Below are positions 48,945 through 60,870 of a stretch of DNA of 64,000 bases, piece after piece. How positions within the stretch are numbered: position 1 is the stretch's first letter; every line of letters starts with the position of its first letter. This stretch comes from Neurospora tetraspora. Lineage: Eukaryota > Ascomycota > Sordariomycetes > Sordariales > Sordariaceae. A program made the position numbers and the translations under genes. Where the stretch lies: positions 4,836,001-4,900,000 of the forward strand of contig NW_026944383.1 in assembly GCF_033439725.1 (NCBI RefSeq), written 5' to 3'. The notes beneath the pieces were generated by a model that was given only the letters and a program-made list of their open reading frames with translations, was not told where the DNA came from and ran no database searches.

Positions 48945-51900
48945 CTAAGCACCCTGCTCGACCTCCTCCCTCCTCATCTTCTCCATCTCCTTCAGAATCT
49001 CCTTCACATCCACCGACTCCAACGCATACCCCTCCTCCTGCGCAACTTGTCTGATTCGATCCGGATTCCAACTACTAACCACCACGCCCTTGGCGAGGTC
49101 ATCCAGCTTTGGCCTGACTCTCCTTTCATCCTCTGGCACATCGGCGGCAGGAACATTGCCATCTTTGTCGTTGGAGAAGGGGTTAAGCAGGGTGCCAATG
49201 GCTTGGGACCAGGTGCGCTTGCGTCTGTTTTCGGCGGCGGAGGGTGGGCTTAGACCTAGGGCTGCACGAGGGGAGGAAGGAGGTCTGTTAGCATCACATA
49301 ACATATCTAGAAGGCGGAGGAGAAAACAGGAGAGAGAAAAAAAAAACGAAAAGAAAAGAAAAAAAAAAAAGAAAAAAAACACACATACCCCTATAAGCAC
49401 TCTCCGTCATACTCTCCTCCACCCTCCACGCCTGCCTAACCGTATCCCCCACCGGATACACGGCCGGCCCGCGCTTCATCTTGACTTTTTCGTCTTCGCC
49501 AAACCTTCGGAGTTTAGGCCTCCTGTACTTTTCGGAAATCGGATCTTCGGCCACGGGGTCATACACCATCTTGGGATCCACATCCTTCTTGTCACGAATC
49601 TTTCGTTCGGTCTCCTCAGAGGTATACCCAACCCCCAGAGGCCAGCGGTCTAACCGCCAGTATTGAAACGCCCTCTTTTTGGTCCCTTGACCGGAGGTGG
49701 TAGAGGAAGAACGAGCAGAAGCAAATTCCCACGACACATCCCGTTTGCGAACAGTCATATGCTTAACCTCCCCCGTCGCCGGATCACGGCCATAGTAAAC
49801 GACTCTTCTCCCAGGGACAAGCATGGTCAAGTTACAGATGGACTCCTCCAGCAACTTGCGCTTGACGACCGCAAAAGCTTCGGCCTCGGTCATTTCCGCC
49901 CCCGTATAATCGCGCGGGGAAAGGCGTTGGATGAGCTGCTGCAGCGAAACCAGACCGCCGTCGTCCTTGCCAAAAGCGTGTTGGATCTCCGTCTTGCACT
50001 CCGCTTCGAAAGTCGTCAGGCTTTCGGTCAGATACTCGGCCGGAACAGGCTGGGGCTTGAAGCGGCCCTGCTCGGCCCGCTCTTGGTTGAGCATGTAGAT
50101 GGTGTATCCCAACCTGAACCCGAGAGCCATGAAGAAATTCCAGACGGGGGAGGACCCCTGGGTGTCGGGAAGAATTTCTTGCGAGCGGTCGATTCCCGGA
50201 CAAAGGATCTGTTGCCAGGTGGAGATGTAACCGAGCTTGAAACCGGGCTTCTCGCGGTGGGCCGTCGGACCGGGCCAGATCACACGGTTCTCGGGGAAGT
50301 ATTTGTTCAAGGGACGCATGACGACGCCGTAGCAGGAGGGGTCGAGTTGGAAACGGACGTGCCCCGTGTCGGCGAGGCGGTCGAGCCACGCCATGGCGTC
50401 GTACGGATGGAAGACGACTTTATCGACGGGGCAACCCTCGCGGCCCGCGTTGATCTTGGAGAGGAGTTGCTCGACGGTCACTTGGGCGTCCGCGTCGGCA
50501 AAGAGCGAGTCCGGGTCCCGGTCGTCGAGGATCTTTTGCACGCGCCGCGCAAAGATGTGGAAGAGCTTGTATTTTTCTTTGGGCTCGTTGGGATAGAAAT
50601 TGTTGGGCTCCCAGTTGCCGTCGTTGACGGCCTCGGAGGCCAGGAACTTGAGCCAGGGGATGTCTTCCTCTAGGTCGACGTAGCAGGGGGCTTTGCGGGG
50701 GTGCGTCGTGCCGACGATCTCGAGCTCGTCGCCGTGCAGGCGCACTTCCGCGGGCACGTCGTGGTTATGGAACTCGCCGGAGACGCCACGGTCGATCATG
50801 GCTCTGACTTCATCCAGCAAGAGACGGGGTGCGCGCCTCTGCGCGGCTGAGAGAAGCTGGTAGGTGATGTTGCACTGGTCCAGGATGTCCTGCTTTAGCT
50901 GGACGTCTGGGTCGACCATGCGCCAGACGAACGGACCGCCCGTGACGACGTTCTGGGGCAGTGTCACCCAGCGACGATCTTGCCGACGAAGGGCTTCGAC
51001 ACGCTTCAGGGCCCTTTCGCGAATATGCTTGAGGGACTCAAGATACTTGGGAAACTGAACGGTGAACGGCATGGTATCCGCCTGCGCTTGGATCTTCTCA
51101 TCTGGGATGCGGGCTGGTACAAATTGAACGCCGTCGGTATCTCGAGTGATCTTGTGCAGAACCGCAGCGTCTATAGGAAGCTGAAGCGTGCGTAGAGGGC
51201 TGGCCATGTGTTCCTTTACACTGGTCTGATAAGCTCGCAACATCTGCTGCAGACCAGCACGGCGGGCTCCTCGCTCTCTGGCAAAGCTCCTCGGGTCGTT
51301 GGGGATGATGATAGTATCGTCAGCCAGAACCTTGGTGTTCGTGGTTGGATCATGTCGAACCCAGCCGGCATACTTGGAACCGGAGAACTTGACGAACGCC
51401 TCACTCTCTACCAGGGCCAGGTTGTCGTCCCCTTCGTCATCCTGCCACACTTCTCGCTGGTCATGTTTGAATTCCTCAAACAGTTCATAGTTGTCTGGTT
51501 CATCAATGAGCATTGTATTGACAGGCTCAACGGGTCGCGGGTATGTTGGTCGCGGCATCAGATCCCTTTTATCCGGAACAGGATTTGTCGTTGGGATTGG
51601 CCAGTTGTGTACGTCACCAAGCCAGTTGAGGCGAGTTGACTTGAGACTCCCCTTTGGCAGAGGGTTGATGATCAGCGGTGTCGGTTGAGCATTGTAATAG
51701 TCGAAGAGCTCATGCACCCTGACCTTTTGGAGAGCATTGGCATGCATCTTTTGAGTTTGTTGACTGGCATTCGCGAGCTGTCCCTTGGGGTCCTCATCAG
51801 AAAGCCATTGGAGGTATCGAACCGTCTCAGCAAACTTCTGGGCCCAGTTGAGATCACGATACATGTCTTCCTCGCAAAGCAGGTTGTTGATGTGCTCAAG

Positions 51901-52689
51901 CCGGACGGCCAGCGGAGGCTGTCTAAACCCTTCGTACTCGGAGTCAACCGTCCAGTCTGGGCCAGTGCGGTCCACAACGGGATCGACCAGCTGTCCTCCT
52001 TCTACCGCTGCGGTAGTGGGGCCATAAGTAGCGGGGAATTGAAGCTTTTCCAACTCTTTCATCTGCCCGAGGATATCTCCAAACATATCCCCTTGTTCAC
52101 CGTCGGGACCTAGAACACTGGGCAGTGAGCGAAACGGTCCGGGCGGTACAATACTCATCGTCGCTCCGTTCTTCTGGTCGTCCAGGCGAATTTCGTGAAC
52201 CCCTGCTGATAACGCGCGCCCCGGATCGTCGATGATATACGCAGCCTTCATCGTCTTCTCCGCCTCCTTGGGCCATGGCTTGTAATTGTCCGGGATAGGA
52301 TGAAAGGGGAGAACAACCGACCCTTCGGCGCCCTGGAACCAATAATCCCAAATCGTGTAATGAGAAGCCTCCTCCATGAACTCGACCCCGAGACCGTAGT
52401 CCAGGATTTCGGGATTGCAGAGGAACAGTTGCAACTGGTCGATCTTGTCGGCCTCCTTGCAGGCGGGGAAAACATGGCGCTCCAGGTACTTTTTGAAAGA
52501 AGGGGGACACTCGGCGTAGTAGGTTGCATACTCGCGCAAGAAGCTAAGAAATTTTTCTAGGTGATAGTGTTGTGTCAGCCTGAATCAATCTTGTGATGTT
52601 GAATACGGAATCATACCATCCATGTTCTTTTTCATTTCACCAGCACCTCTGAGTTTGGGGCGACCCCCCTCTGTGCTGGGTCCAGACAT
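48945..52689 (-). CDS. Conserved 1185-aa protein of unknown function
   Basis: Three exons, 52689-52617, 52556-49389 and 49261-48945, with introns of 60 and 127 bp, join exactly to 1186 codons. Strong C-ending codon bias over more than 3 kb makes the gene certain. The protein starts MSGPSTEGGRPKLRGAG, has no signal peptide or membrane span, and looks largely globular with many Trp/Pro/Asp-rich segments (TIWDYWFQGAEG, RALKRVEALRRQDRRW, VWNFFMALGFRLGY). The last 150 residues are charged (RRPKLRRFGEDEKVKMKRG) and end in a predicted coiled helix (EILKEMEKMRREE). I recognise no catalytic motif or named family. The second intron contains a roughly 75-nt almost pure pyrimidine tract. It diverges from the next gene across 0.7 kb. 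Confidence 0.88.
49262..49388 (-). other. Intron with very long pyrimidine tract
   Basis: 127-bp intron, GTATGT donor and TGCAG acceptor. After the donor the gene strand is nearly all T with few C for about 75 nt. This is unusual for Neurospora introns, which rarely have long polypyrimidine tracts. An earlier possible acceptor (TTCTAG, about 35 nt upstream) would change the frame. Confidence 0.75.
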
Positions 52690-53360
52690 CTTGACCACTG
52701 TAATTCGTTTTTCCCTTCTCTATCTCTTATCCAGCTCTAACAATCCACATGTGCTTGGACGTCGCGCGAAGTATAGTATCCTTGCCTTGCGACTCGCGCA
52801 AGGAGCTGAAATTTGTGAATTAGTATGCGGTGAACAGAGAAGGTAAGAAAGTAGCGGTTGAGTTGGGGTAAAAGCGGACACAAAGTTGCGTGTAAGAGGA
52901 AGAAAGGTGATTGTCCAGGTGTGAGTGATGTTTTGAGTCTATCGGACGGGAAGGGAGTGCACTCGAAGGGCAGCATTTTTGCTTCAAGGGACCAGTTGGC
53001 AACAATTAGGATCAATTGCCGTTCGCATACAAAGCTTCCGGATTGGGGACTGACAATAAAGAACAAAGCGGACTGCTTCTGTTGTCTGCATGAATCAAGC
53101 AAAGATGGTTCTGCCCGAGGATTTGTGCGTCTTTGTTCTCATCGTGAGACAAAGGACAATCTCATGAGCAGCAATTGGGCACAACAGCGGAGATGGGAGG
53201 TAGCGCGCAGAATCTCAATGGACAAATGGCCAGTCCTCAAAGGAAGGAAAGAAAAGGGGTCAATAACGTTGTTGCTCAAACTCAAGCTTGGGTGATGGTA
53301 TCTTTTTCAAAAGGGAAACCATCATCTTTGCGAGCTTGTTGCTGATTATCGCGATTGGTG
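52690..53360. other. Divergent promoter region
   Basis: 0.67 kb between two divergent genes. No clear TATA box or coding frame. Confidence 0.55.
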
Positions 53361-55354
53361 ATGACTACCACGTTATCCTCAACCTGGCCGACATTATACA
53401 ATATGGAATCCCCAGAAGAGAAACGGCGACAAGCCTTCAGAGAAGATGAACGACGCCTGCTTGAAGGGCAACCGATTTACCGGTTGGGGCCAGACGGGGC
53501 TGTGAGCGTGCTACGGCGTAGGTATGGGAACCAGTATCTCGACTCTTTCAAGCATCCATCCAGGCTAACTTTGGCAGGCCTGGCAGACGCATACATCGAC
53601 CTCAACCACCTCCTCCCTCGGCAGACCAGCCTCATAGCCCTGGAGTTCAGACCCGTAGCATGAGCAGGATGCAAACCCAGAATGATGCGGGCTTCCAAGA
53701 CAACGCTCATCTGGCCCATCCAAACGTTCCTGCGGCATCGGCTTCCCCGTTTGGTGAATGGACGCCCGATATCGCCTACGGAAGTGAACTCTGGGTAGAA
53801 GGTGAGGACTTGAGTCGCATTGAGATTGCCGATAGACGGATTGCGCGTGCCCGCTTGCGGGTCGAGCATTATAGAAACGCTCCCAACCCAGCCATTTTCC
53901 AGCAACAGCTGGATGAGGAGATCAGGAAGCGGGAGGAGCTCGATGACAATGACGAGGAGAACACCAAACCAATGTGAGTGATGGCATGAGTCCAAGCAAT
54001 TGTGCGAACTGACATGACTTATTTCCACAGATCCACCCTTGCTTCAACCCATCGAGAAGCCATCAACAGGCGTCTTGAACTTTTGCGTGAGATTCTCGAG
54101 CAGACAGAGTCTGAAGCGCAAAGGGTAAATATCGAAGCCGCCATTGCCGGATATGAATCCGGGGCCATTCCGTATTCAAGGTCGTATACGCTTATTTGGG
54201 CCGGCCGTATCGTCGACACTTGTCCCGGTTACGGCTCGTTCACAACGGACCGTGATACTCGGCTTGATATGTATCTTGACGAGCATGGGCCTGGATGGCT
54301 TTGGCATGAGCCACCCCTCGCAGCGCAAGGAAAACTACGTGCCAAAAAAGGCACGAGTCTTGAGAACCCGCTCATGGGACGGCTGGACACATATGGACAA
54401 GGCCATTACAACATCAAGATGTATTTTCGCGCTCGCAAGGAGAAGGTCATGCGAGGGGGTGCCAAGCGCGCGAAGAAGTCGAAGGGGAAGATGCCCGAGT
54501 TCAACGCCCAACCTGACGACGAAGCTCAAGTGGTTGAGTTGAATCTGCTCCTCGACTCGGGCGCCACATTGCCCTGTATCAAGCCCCAAGACCTTGCCCT
54601 TCTCGGCATTGACCCGAAAACATACGCAGCGCAGACGGCCTCGGAACTCCAGCTCGGTGAGGGGACGGTGAAGAGGGCCATATATGAGCTGGATGTTGGG
54701 TTCAGGTTCGGCGAGGAAGACTGGGGGTTCCATACGGTGCCAGTCATCGTTTTGGAGGGCGAAAGTCGACTGAGCGGGATGCTCGCCTTCAACGTATGCT
54801 ACATGTCGAGCGCGCCAGGCACATATAGAATGTGGCTTGGTCAGAAACGACGTGACGTGTTGGGAGCGGGTCGGCTACCGGGGCGTATGAAGGCCGGGGG
54901 AGTGCACGACGGCGAGGGCCGCAATCCGTTTTACGGAGCTGTTGGAACGCCGGCAAACAGCTTCTGGGCCACAGGAGGTATCGACTTGAGAGACCGAGAC
55001 TTTTCTTCGAGGTTTCTCAAGGACCGCACGGACGAGTATGATGCGGTGCTGGAGGAACCGCCCAAGTTGTTCAGGTTCGAGCATGACCTGGGGAATGGTG
55101 AAAGTTGGGTGGATATCGGGTCCTCGTCTGGTGAGGAAGAAGAGGAGGCTGTCAAGGCAGCGCCTGTGAGGAAGGGGAAACGGCCAACTGGGTCAAAGTC
55201 TCAGGAGCCTCCAAATTGGCCCACTGAGGCCGATCTCCAGGCAAGCATAGAGCGCATTCAACGGTTGAGGAGGGAAATTTTGAGTGCTACTGGTCAGCCT
55301 GTGCCGGCGACGGGAAAGAGAAAGAAGAGGAACTCTGTATTGTTAAGCCTATGA
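53361..55354 (+). CDS. Host protein with retropepsin-like aspartic protease motif
   Basis: Proposed exons are 53361-53521, 53578-53973 and 54031-55354, giving 626 aa. The last intron (GTGAGT to CACAG) is clear. The first (GTATGG to GGCAG with a CTAAC branch site) is tentative; if it is not used, translation could start at the ATG at 53660. The 53361 ATG is the first in frame, with another at 53403. The N-terminal third is charged and helical (RRIARARLRVEHYR, NRRLELLREILEQTESEAQR). A compact domain follows with NLLLDSGATLPCI, the D-S-G-A-T active-site pattern of single-lobe aspartic proteases, and later SRLSGMLAFNVCYM. The C-terminus is acidic, then basic. No reverse transcriptase or terminal repeats are present, so I treat it as a host gene. 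Protease activity is unproven. Confidence 0.75.
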
Positions 55355-55410
55355 GATGAATGTTGAGTATAATTGAGTGTAAACATATTGGATAGATGGA
55401 ATTGAACAAG

Positions 55411-55461
55411 ATGAGATGATGATGATGATGATGATGATGATGCTGATGCTGATGCTGATGA
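55411..55461. repeat. (GAT)n microsatellite
   Basis: About ten GAT units followed by GCTGAT units, just after the stop of the protease-motif gene. Likely length-variable. Confidence 0.9.
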
Positions 55462-56341
55462 CATGTATCGTGATCCAAGTTTTGGTGTTTGGCAGTTGGA
55501 GACTTGGAGTTCCAATTGGTGAAATGGTTGGGCTCCACTCAACTCATTGAGGTGCTCCCCCACTTTCCCCGTTCAGGTCCCGCGCCGGCTGGGCGGCGTC
55601 AGGGTCGTCTCCACCCTCAGCTCACTCCACTGTTTCTCCACTCTGGTAGGTCACTTTGGGGCACCTCACTTTGGGTGGTGCTCTCCAACTTTCTTTCTTG
55701 CAGACGGAAATTGCCATTGGAGCCTTGGGTCCTCTTTTCCCAATCTGCCCAGCGGGAGATCCCAAGTTCCCTTGAGGTTATCTTGTGAGGTTATCTGACG
55801 TTATCTGAGGTTATCCTGACTTCAATCGACGAAAAGGCTTTGAGAATTCGAGACAACAAACACGAAATGTGAGATGCCCCGAGGCATGCAAAGAGACTCT
55901 TTTGTCCACTTTGACGCAGGTAACGCAGATCTTGTGTTTCCCACGCTTCCACTTTCCTTTTGACTTGTCCAGTACCACCCTCCCAGCAGGCCATTGAGCC
56001 AACCAAGGCCCGGAGCCAATTGCCCATGAGCCCATGTGCCGCCCCCAGGGCCCAGGATCACCAGGCTAACTCAACACACTGGACCACCATGACTACCGGA
56101 TGACTACTGCAGCAGTGTGCAGCGCGCTACAGGGGTCTCGTTTGGACCCGTTTCTCTGGCTCTGCTGACATTTCCATCTCTTCCATCCTCTCTCTCACTT
56201 CGTATTGAAACCTTTCCCTCCATTTGTTTGTCTTGATTCCTCCTTACCATCCAATCGCTCATTACGACAAACATTTGTTCTACGCTATCACATACGAACT
56301 TGCAAAGTGGAAGAAGAAGGGACAGGAGCTTGGACCGCGTC

Positions 56342-56377
56342 GCTCTCTCTCCTCTCCTCTCCTCTCCTCTCCTCTCT
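56342..56377. repeat. CTCTC tandem tract
   Basis: Five tandem CTCTC-type units in the pyrimidine-rich leader before 56622. CT-rich leaders are common in Neurospora promoters. Confidence 0.85.
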
Positions 56378-56621
56378 AGAGCCAGATAGTACCCCAATTG
56401 GACGTCATTTCCGAATTCATTCGGGGGCAGCTACATTTACTTACGCTCCTTCTCCCCCATCTACTCTGTCGACATTGCTGCGTCACTTGTTGTTGTGTTT
56501 CTCTCAAAACACCCCTTCCTCTCTTGACATCTACCTTGCATCCGCATTGTCCATTACCACGTCGATACCTACATCAAGCATCTGTCCGACACCATCGCCA
56601 AACCGTCTGACTATCCTCACC

Positions 56622-57419
56622 ATGTCGTCCAAACCAGACCCGAGCGGAACATCCAAACGCTTCCAGCTGCCCGCCCTTGACTTCAGCTTTGCGCCTTTGA
56701 CCGAAGGCACCGATATCCCCCCTCCCGAACCGTCGCCCAAGATAAGGGACGAGGCGCTCAGTACACCAAACGGGGAGGACCTCAAGGAAAAAAACACAAA
56801 TGGAAGTGGAAATGGGTCACTGGCCCCGCCCAATGGAAAATCCAGCAGACCACACATATCCTTGCCGACGTCGCCTACCTCGTCCACGTCCGGGACCACC
56901 AAGTTGTCAGGTGAAGACCACCTCACATCACCCACGACGTCGTCGAGTCACAACGGAAGCATCCGCCGTATGCTCAGTCGCCACAAGCTGAAGGGGCCCT
57001 TCGTCAACGGCGAGAAGACAATTGCCGAAAATGGAGGAACAGTGTCGTCGGCCCATCAGCAGCAGCAACAGCAGCAGCAGCAGACGACGAGTCACCGGCC
57101 GCCGTCTAGCAACCGACCGCCGAGTAGCAACAACAATTTTGAAGTCAAGAAGTCGAAACGGGTCAGTGGGTGGTTTGGCAAGCTTTTGGGGGGAGGCGAC
57201 AAGAGCTCGACTACCAGGAATAGGCGTGCCAGTATGATGGCTCCCCTTACCTCGCTATCTACCCCTGAACCGGCACCGGTACGACCGCTTACGGAGAATA
57301 AGCCCAAGGGCGGGCCGCCGCCTCCCAAGATTCCTGAGCTTAGCGAGCTTAAGTCTAGGCTGGATGCGAAAGACGGCGGGGGTCTTCTTGGGGATGATTT
57401 GTTCAAGAACATAAAATGA
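56622..57419 (+). CDS. Disordered poly-Q protein of unknown function
   Basis: Single-exon gene of 265 aa starting MSSKPDPSGTSKRFQLPALDF. The open frame continues upstream to 56205 without a good start context, so the ATG after CTATCCTCACC is preferred. The protein is Ser/Pro/Asn-rich with a nine-residue glutamine run coded by CAG/CAA at about 57059-57085. Two short ordered-looking segments are SIRRMLSRHKLKGPFVNGEKT and KKSKRVSGWFGKLLGG, both basic and perhaps membrane- or partner-binding. The C-terminus LLGDDLFKNIK ends the frame. No known domain is visible. Other CT-leader genes in the window support real expression, but the function is unknown. Confidence 0.7.
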   Translation: MSSKPDPSGTSKRFQLPALDFSFAPLTEGTDIPPPEPSPKIRDEALSTPNGEDLKEKNTNGSGNGSLAPPNGKSSRPHISLPTSPTSSTSGTTKLSGEDHLTSPTTSSSHNGSIRRMLSRHKLKGPFVNGEKTIAENGGTVSSAHQQQQQQQQQTTSHRPPSSNRPPSSNNNFEVKKSKRVSGWFGKLLGGGDKSSTTRNRRASMMAPLTSLSTPEPAPVRPLTENKPKGGPPPPKIPELSELKSRLDAKDGGGLLGDDLFKNIK

Positions 57420-59378
57420 GCAGTCAACAACTGCGAAAAGGGGCGAGGTGGAGGTGAAACGCGGCACTTTTGCAACGAGCGGGAGAAATACATTCGTGGG
57501 GCTGGAAGCAATTGCCAGACTACACTTCCTTTGGAGAGAAAGACGAGCGAGAAATCATAGACGCACTGTTGAGGGGATGAACGTGGTGGTAGCGCGAGGA
57601 GGAGAGAGTGATCACCAAGATGGATTGAGACGGCGGATGTGGCGGAGGATCCAGAGATACCCAACCCTTTATTTTCTTCTTTTTTCACTTCTTTCAACCG
57701 GCTCATTGTTCGGGGGTTTCCAATCTTCACACGCATGATGAAACATTTTCTTCTCTTTGTTTTCAAAATCTGTTTCTTGAGTACAGGGCAGGGGGGCTGT
57801 CCCGATTTGTGCAAGTCATATGTTGGAGGGCTAGAAAGAGGTCTTCCTTTTACATGTGCAAGCAGTTGTTACTTTGAAGAAACAACAGTTCGAGACGTCT
57901 ATGGGGTGCATGAGAGAGTACCATCGAGGAGTCACATATAGCAAGATACTCAAATGGTATTACAGAGTGTGATCGAACCGTCAATGCTTTGCATACCATC
58001 GTTACCTTTGCTGAATGTGCCATGTTATATCTTTTACCGCTAATAACAACCGTCAATGCTTTGCATATAATAACTTGAAGTTGTAGTCTCCCTCGGCTGG
58101 TTCGGAGCACGGCTGTGCGAGGTAGTATCACATTCACGCTTTGACCCCTTACATAATGGTGTATATGTACCTAGGTACAGCACAACATCATGCCACCGAT
58201 GTAACGATGCTCCCACTTAGCTCCCAGTCCTTGAACTCGGTTGATTCGGATCATCTCCTCCATTACTTGGATATGCCGAGTGATCCAACTCTCACCAGCT
58301 CCGAGTTCTTCTGCTCAGCTTGAACCAGTTAGGTATTCAGGTTCGGGTTCCGGGTACATGAGCAGTAGAAGCTGAAGTAAACCACCATCTTCAACGCCAA
58401 TACACACCCTCAGACATCCCAAAGCCCAAACTAGATCCCGTATCCCATTCCGGAAGGTGTCCCATCCAATACGATGTAAACTACCGCCCGAAATCACAAA
58501 ACAGTCTCCTTGCAGCAGAAAAGGCGTTCTTCGGGGCTTGATCAGCACTTGTAGGGTTAGGGATACCCTTGCGACTTTCGAGATTCGCTCGGTCCTAGCC
58601 AAGCTCGCCAAGCTCGCCAAGAAAGAGTAAGATGGGTGGTGGTCAAAACTCCTTACCTAAGGGTAATGCCAAGGCTAGACGTCATCGCCAATTCCACAGT
58701 CCCGGTTCCATCAGACCGAGTGGGAACTTTGTAATCGATAAGAGCTCCGCGATGGAGCTTGATATCAGTGACTGCCGAAGCGACGAGAAGACGGGATGGG
58801 AGGGGATTGGGATGGATGTCGATGAGAGATTGTGAATGACTGATAACAATTACTTGTAAGAAAGCATACAATTTGGCTTCGTGATTAGAAAGAGAGATAG
58901 CATCTGTGACGCAATTGTTCATTTCATCTCGAAGCTAGCTGTCTGCCCTTGCCGGGCTCCATAGAGTGGTTGTGAACTTGAAGCTGTGGACGTGGTCTCC
59001 ATTTTCTCCATCATTGCGGCCGTCGATCATCTCATCATTCCGTCCCCGCACCTTTTTCTCAATTTCCACGTTGCGTCGTCCCCCTCCCTCTCCGTCTCTC
59101 GCTCTCGGTTCTCTTACAACAAACTGAACATCCCACGCTCTCTTCATTGACTAGACTGGGTGCCAGCTTTGAAGCTAGGTAAGCGATTGCCAATTCCCCG
59201 GCCAAATCCCAAATCCCAACTTCAGTTCCCAAACCGCCACAAAAAAACGAAACTCAAAGCTAAAAAGCCAAACAACTAATTTCGCCAAAATCTCGAAACA
59301 GACGCGAGAGACTACCAACCCAACCTAGCTCCAGGAACAGATAACAAAAAAACCGAGAAAAAAAAAGCAAAAAGCGAA
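57420..59378. other. Gene-free stretch of 2 kb before ETR1
   Basis: No convincing gene; a 101-codon minus-strand frame at 58315-58620 lacks support. AGGGTTAGGG at 58553-58562 is a telomere-like box. A short direct repeat, CGTCAATGCTTTGCATA, occurs at about 57979 and 58051. Confidence 0.5.
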
Positions 59379-60722
59379 ATGAAGACCACCCTCACCCCTG
59401 TCGCCCGCGCGACCGCCGCCGCCGCCCGACTCGGTGGCAGCTACAGCTACAGCTACAGCGCCCGCACCACCCTCCTCCTCCGCGCCGCCGCGGCCCCTAC
59501 CGCCCTTCGCGCCTCCTCCCCCGCCGCTTCCGGCCTCGGCCTCACCTTCCGCCGCCACAAATCCGGTCCCTACGGGTACACGCAAGCCAAAGCGCTCGTC
59601 TTCTCGCGCTTCGGCGAGCCGGCCGACGTCCTGTCGGTCCACCAACACTCCATCTCCCCGACTCTGCCCGACGGCTCCGTGCTCATCCGCGCTTTGGCGG
59701 TTCCGGTCAACCCCGCGGACGTGAACACCATCCAGGGGACTTACGGCGTGAAACCCAAATTCAGTCCGCTGCTGGGGACCGCGGAGCCGAGTGTGATTCC
59801 CGGCAACGAAGGGTGTTTTGAAGTAGTGAGTGTGGGGAACGGGGTGAAAGGGTTGAAGCCGGGGGATTGGGTGATCCCGGCTACCACTGGGTTCGGGACC
59901 TTGCGGACGCATGCGCTGGTGGAGGATGCGGAGAAGAAGTTGATGAAGGTTGGAGGGGAAAGGGGGAAGGAAGGGCTGACGCCGCTGCAGGTGGCGACTG
60001 TTAGCGTCAATCCGTGCTCGGCGTATCGGATGTTGAGGGATTATGTGGACTTGATCAAGTTGAGTGTGGACGGGTTCGCGAAGGGTACCGCGTCGGGCGG
60101 GGCGTGGTTTTTGCAGAATGGAGCGAATAGTGGTGTGGGACGGGCGGCGATTCAACTTGGTAAGCTTTGGGGGTTGAGGAGTATTAATGTTGTGAGAGAA
60201 CGAAACACGCCGGAGGAGACGGAGGCGTTGAAGAAAGAGTTGAAGGAGTTGGGTGCTACGGTGGTGGTTACCGAGACGGAGTTTTTGGACAGGAGTTTCA
60301 CGCAGAGGCTGAAGGACGAGTGGACGAATGGTGGAAAGGATCCGTTGATGTTGGGCTTGAATTGTGTGGGCGGGAAGAATGCGGCGCAGATTGTCAGGAG
60401 TCTGAGTCCCAAGGGTGTGATGGTTACGTATGGTGGGATGAGCAGGCAGAGCTTCCCGTTCCCTACGGGACCGCAGATCTTTAAAAGGTTGAGGTTTGAG
60501 GGGTTCTGGTTGAGTGCGTGGGGTGAGGAGAACCCGGAGGAGAAGAAGAGGATGATTAATGAGATTTTGGAGATGATGCGCGAGGGCAAGTTCAAGGCTG
60601 CGCCGGCGCAGGAGGTTGTTTGGAACTGGGATACGGAGGAGAAGGTGTTGAAGGATGCGGTGCAGGGTACTCTTGAGGGATTCAGGAGTGGTAAGGGTGT
60701 CTTTGTCTTTGGTGAGACATAG
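59379..60722 (+). CDS. etr-1: Mitochondrial enoyl-thioester reductase (Etr1/MECR)
   Basis: NADPH-dependent trans-2-enoyl-ACP/CoA reductase of mitochondrial fatty acid synthesis, the pathway that supplies lipoic acid and supports respiratory assembly. Single exon, 447 aa. The N-terminal 60 residues form an Ala/Arg/Ser-rich presequence containing a SYSYSYS repeat coded by TACAGC units. The mature MDR fold begins KALVFSRFGEPADVL. NPADVNTIQGTYGVKP carries the catalytic Tyr known from Candida Etr1. The nucleotide site is FLQNGANSGVGRAAIQ and the downstream VVRERNT supplies the Arg for NADPH. The C-terminus is AVQGTLEGFRSGKGVFVFGET. Its stop lies about 150 bp from the stop of convergent VPS34. Identification is firm. 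Confidence 0.95.
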   Translation: MKTTLTPVARATAAAARLGGSYSYSYSARTTLLLRAAAAPTALRASSPAASGLGLTFRRHKSGPYGYTQAKALVFSRFGEPADVLSVHQHSISPTLPDGSVLIRALAVPVNPADVNTIQGTYGVKPKFSPLLGTAEPSVIPGNEGCFEVVSVGNGVKGLKPGDWVIPATTGFGTLRTHALVEDAEKKLMKVGGERGKEGLTPLQVATVSVNPCSAYRMLRDYVDLIKLSVDGFAKGTASGGAWFLQNGANSGVGRAAIQLGKLWGLRSINVVRERNTPEETEALKKELKELGATVVVTETEFLDRSFTQRLKDEWTNGGKDPLMLGLNCVGGKNAAQIVRSLSPKGVMVTYGGMSRQSFPFPTGPQIFKRLRFEGFWLSAWGEENPEEKKRMINEILEMMREGKFKAAPAQEVVWNWDTEEKVLKDAVQGTLEGFRSGKGVFVFGET

Positions 60723-60870
60723 AGGATGACGACGGGTGGTGTGTATGATCACGGTATATAGAGATAGATCTACGGGTGGACATATGAATACTTCATGTTA
60801 CTTCATTATGCTGACTCAAGTCTATGACTATGCAAAACAAAACACATCGCTAACCAATCCTCCGACTAGT

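Larger units (their letters stand above)
55355..56621. other. Intergenic with microsatellite and CT-rich leader
   Basis: No gene. A (GAT)n tract occupies about 55415-55460, and a CTCTC tract at 56342-56377 lies in the presumed leader of the next gene. AGGTTATCT repeats occur near 55775-55815 (three short copies). Confidence 0.6.

Noticed and set aside
49663-50673. 336-codon plus-strand frame inside the 1185-aa gene
   Set aside because: Antisense shadow; the minus-strand frame runs unbroken for more than 1000 codons with proper bias.
56205-56621. Upstream in-frame extension of the poly-Q protein
   Set aside because: It runs through the CT-repeat leader and would give a low-complexity N-terminus; the ATG at 56622 has better context.
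59325-60752. 475-codon minus-strand frame opposite ETR1
   Set aside because: Low-complexity Leu/Arg/Gly product, antisense shadow of a GC-rich gene.
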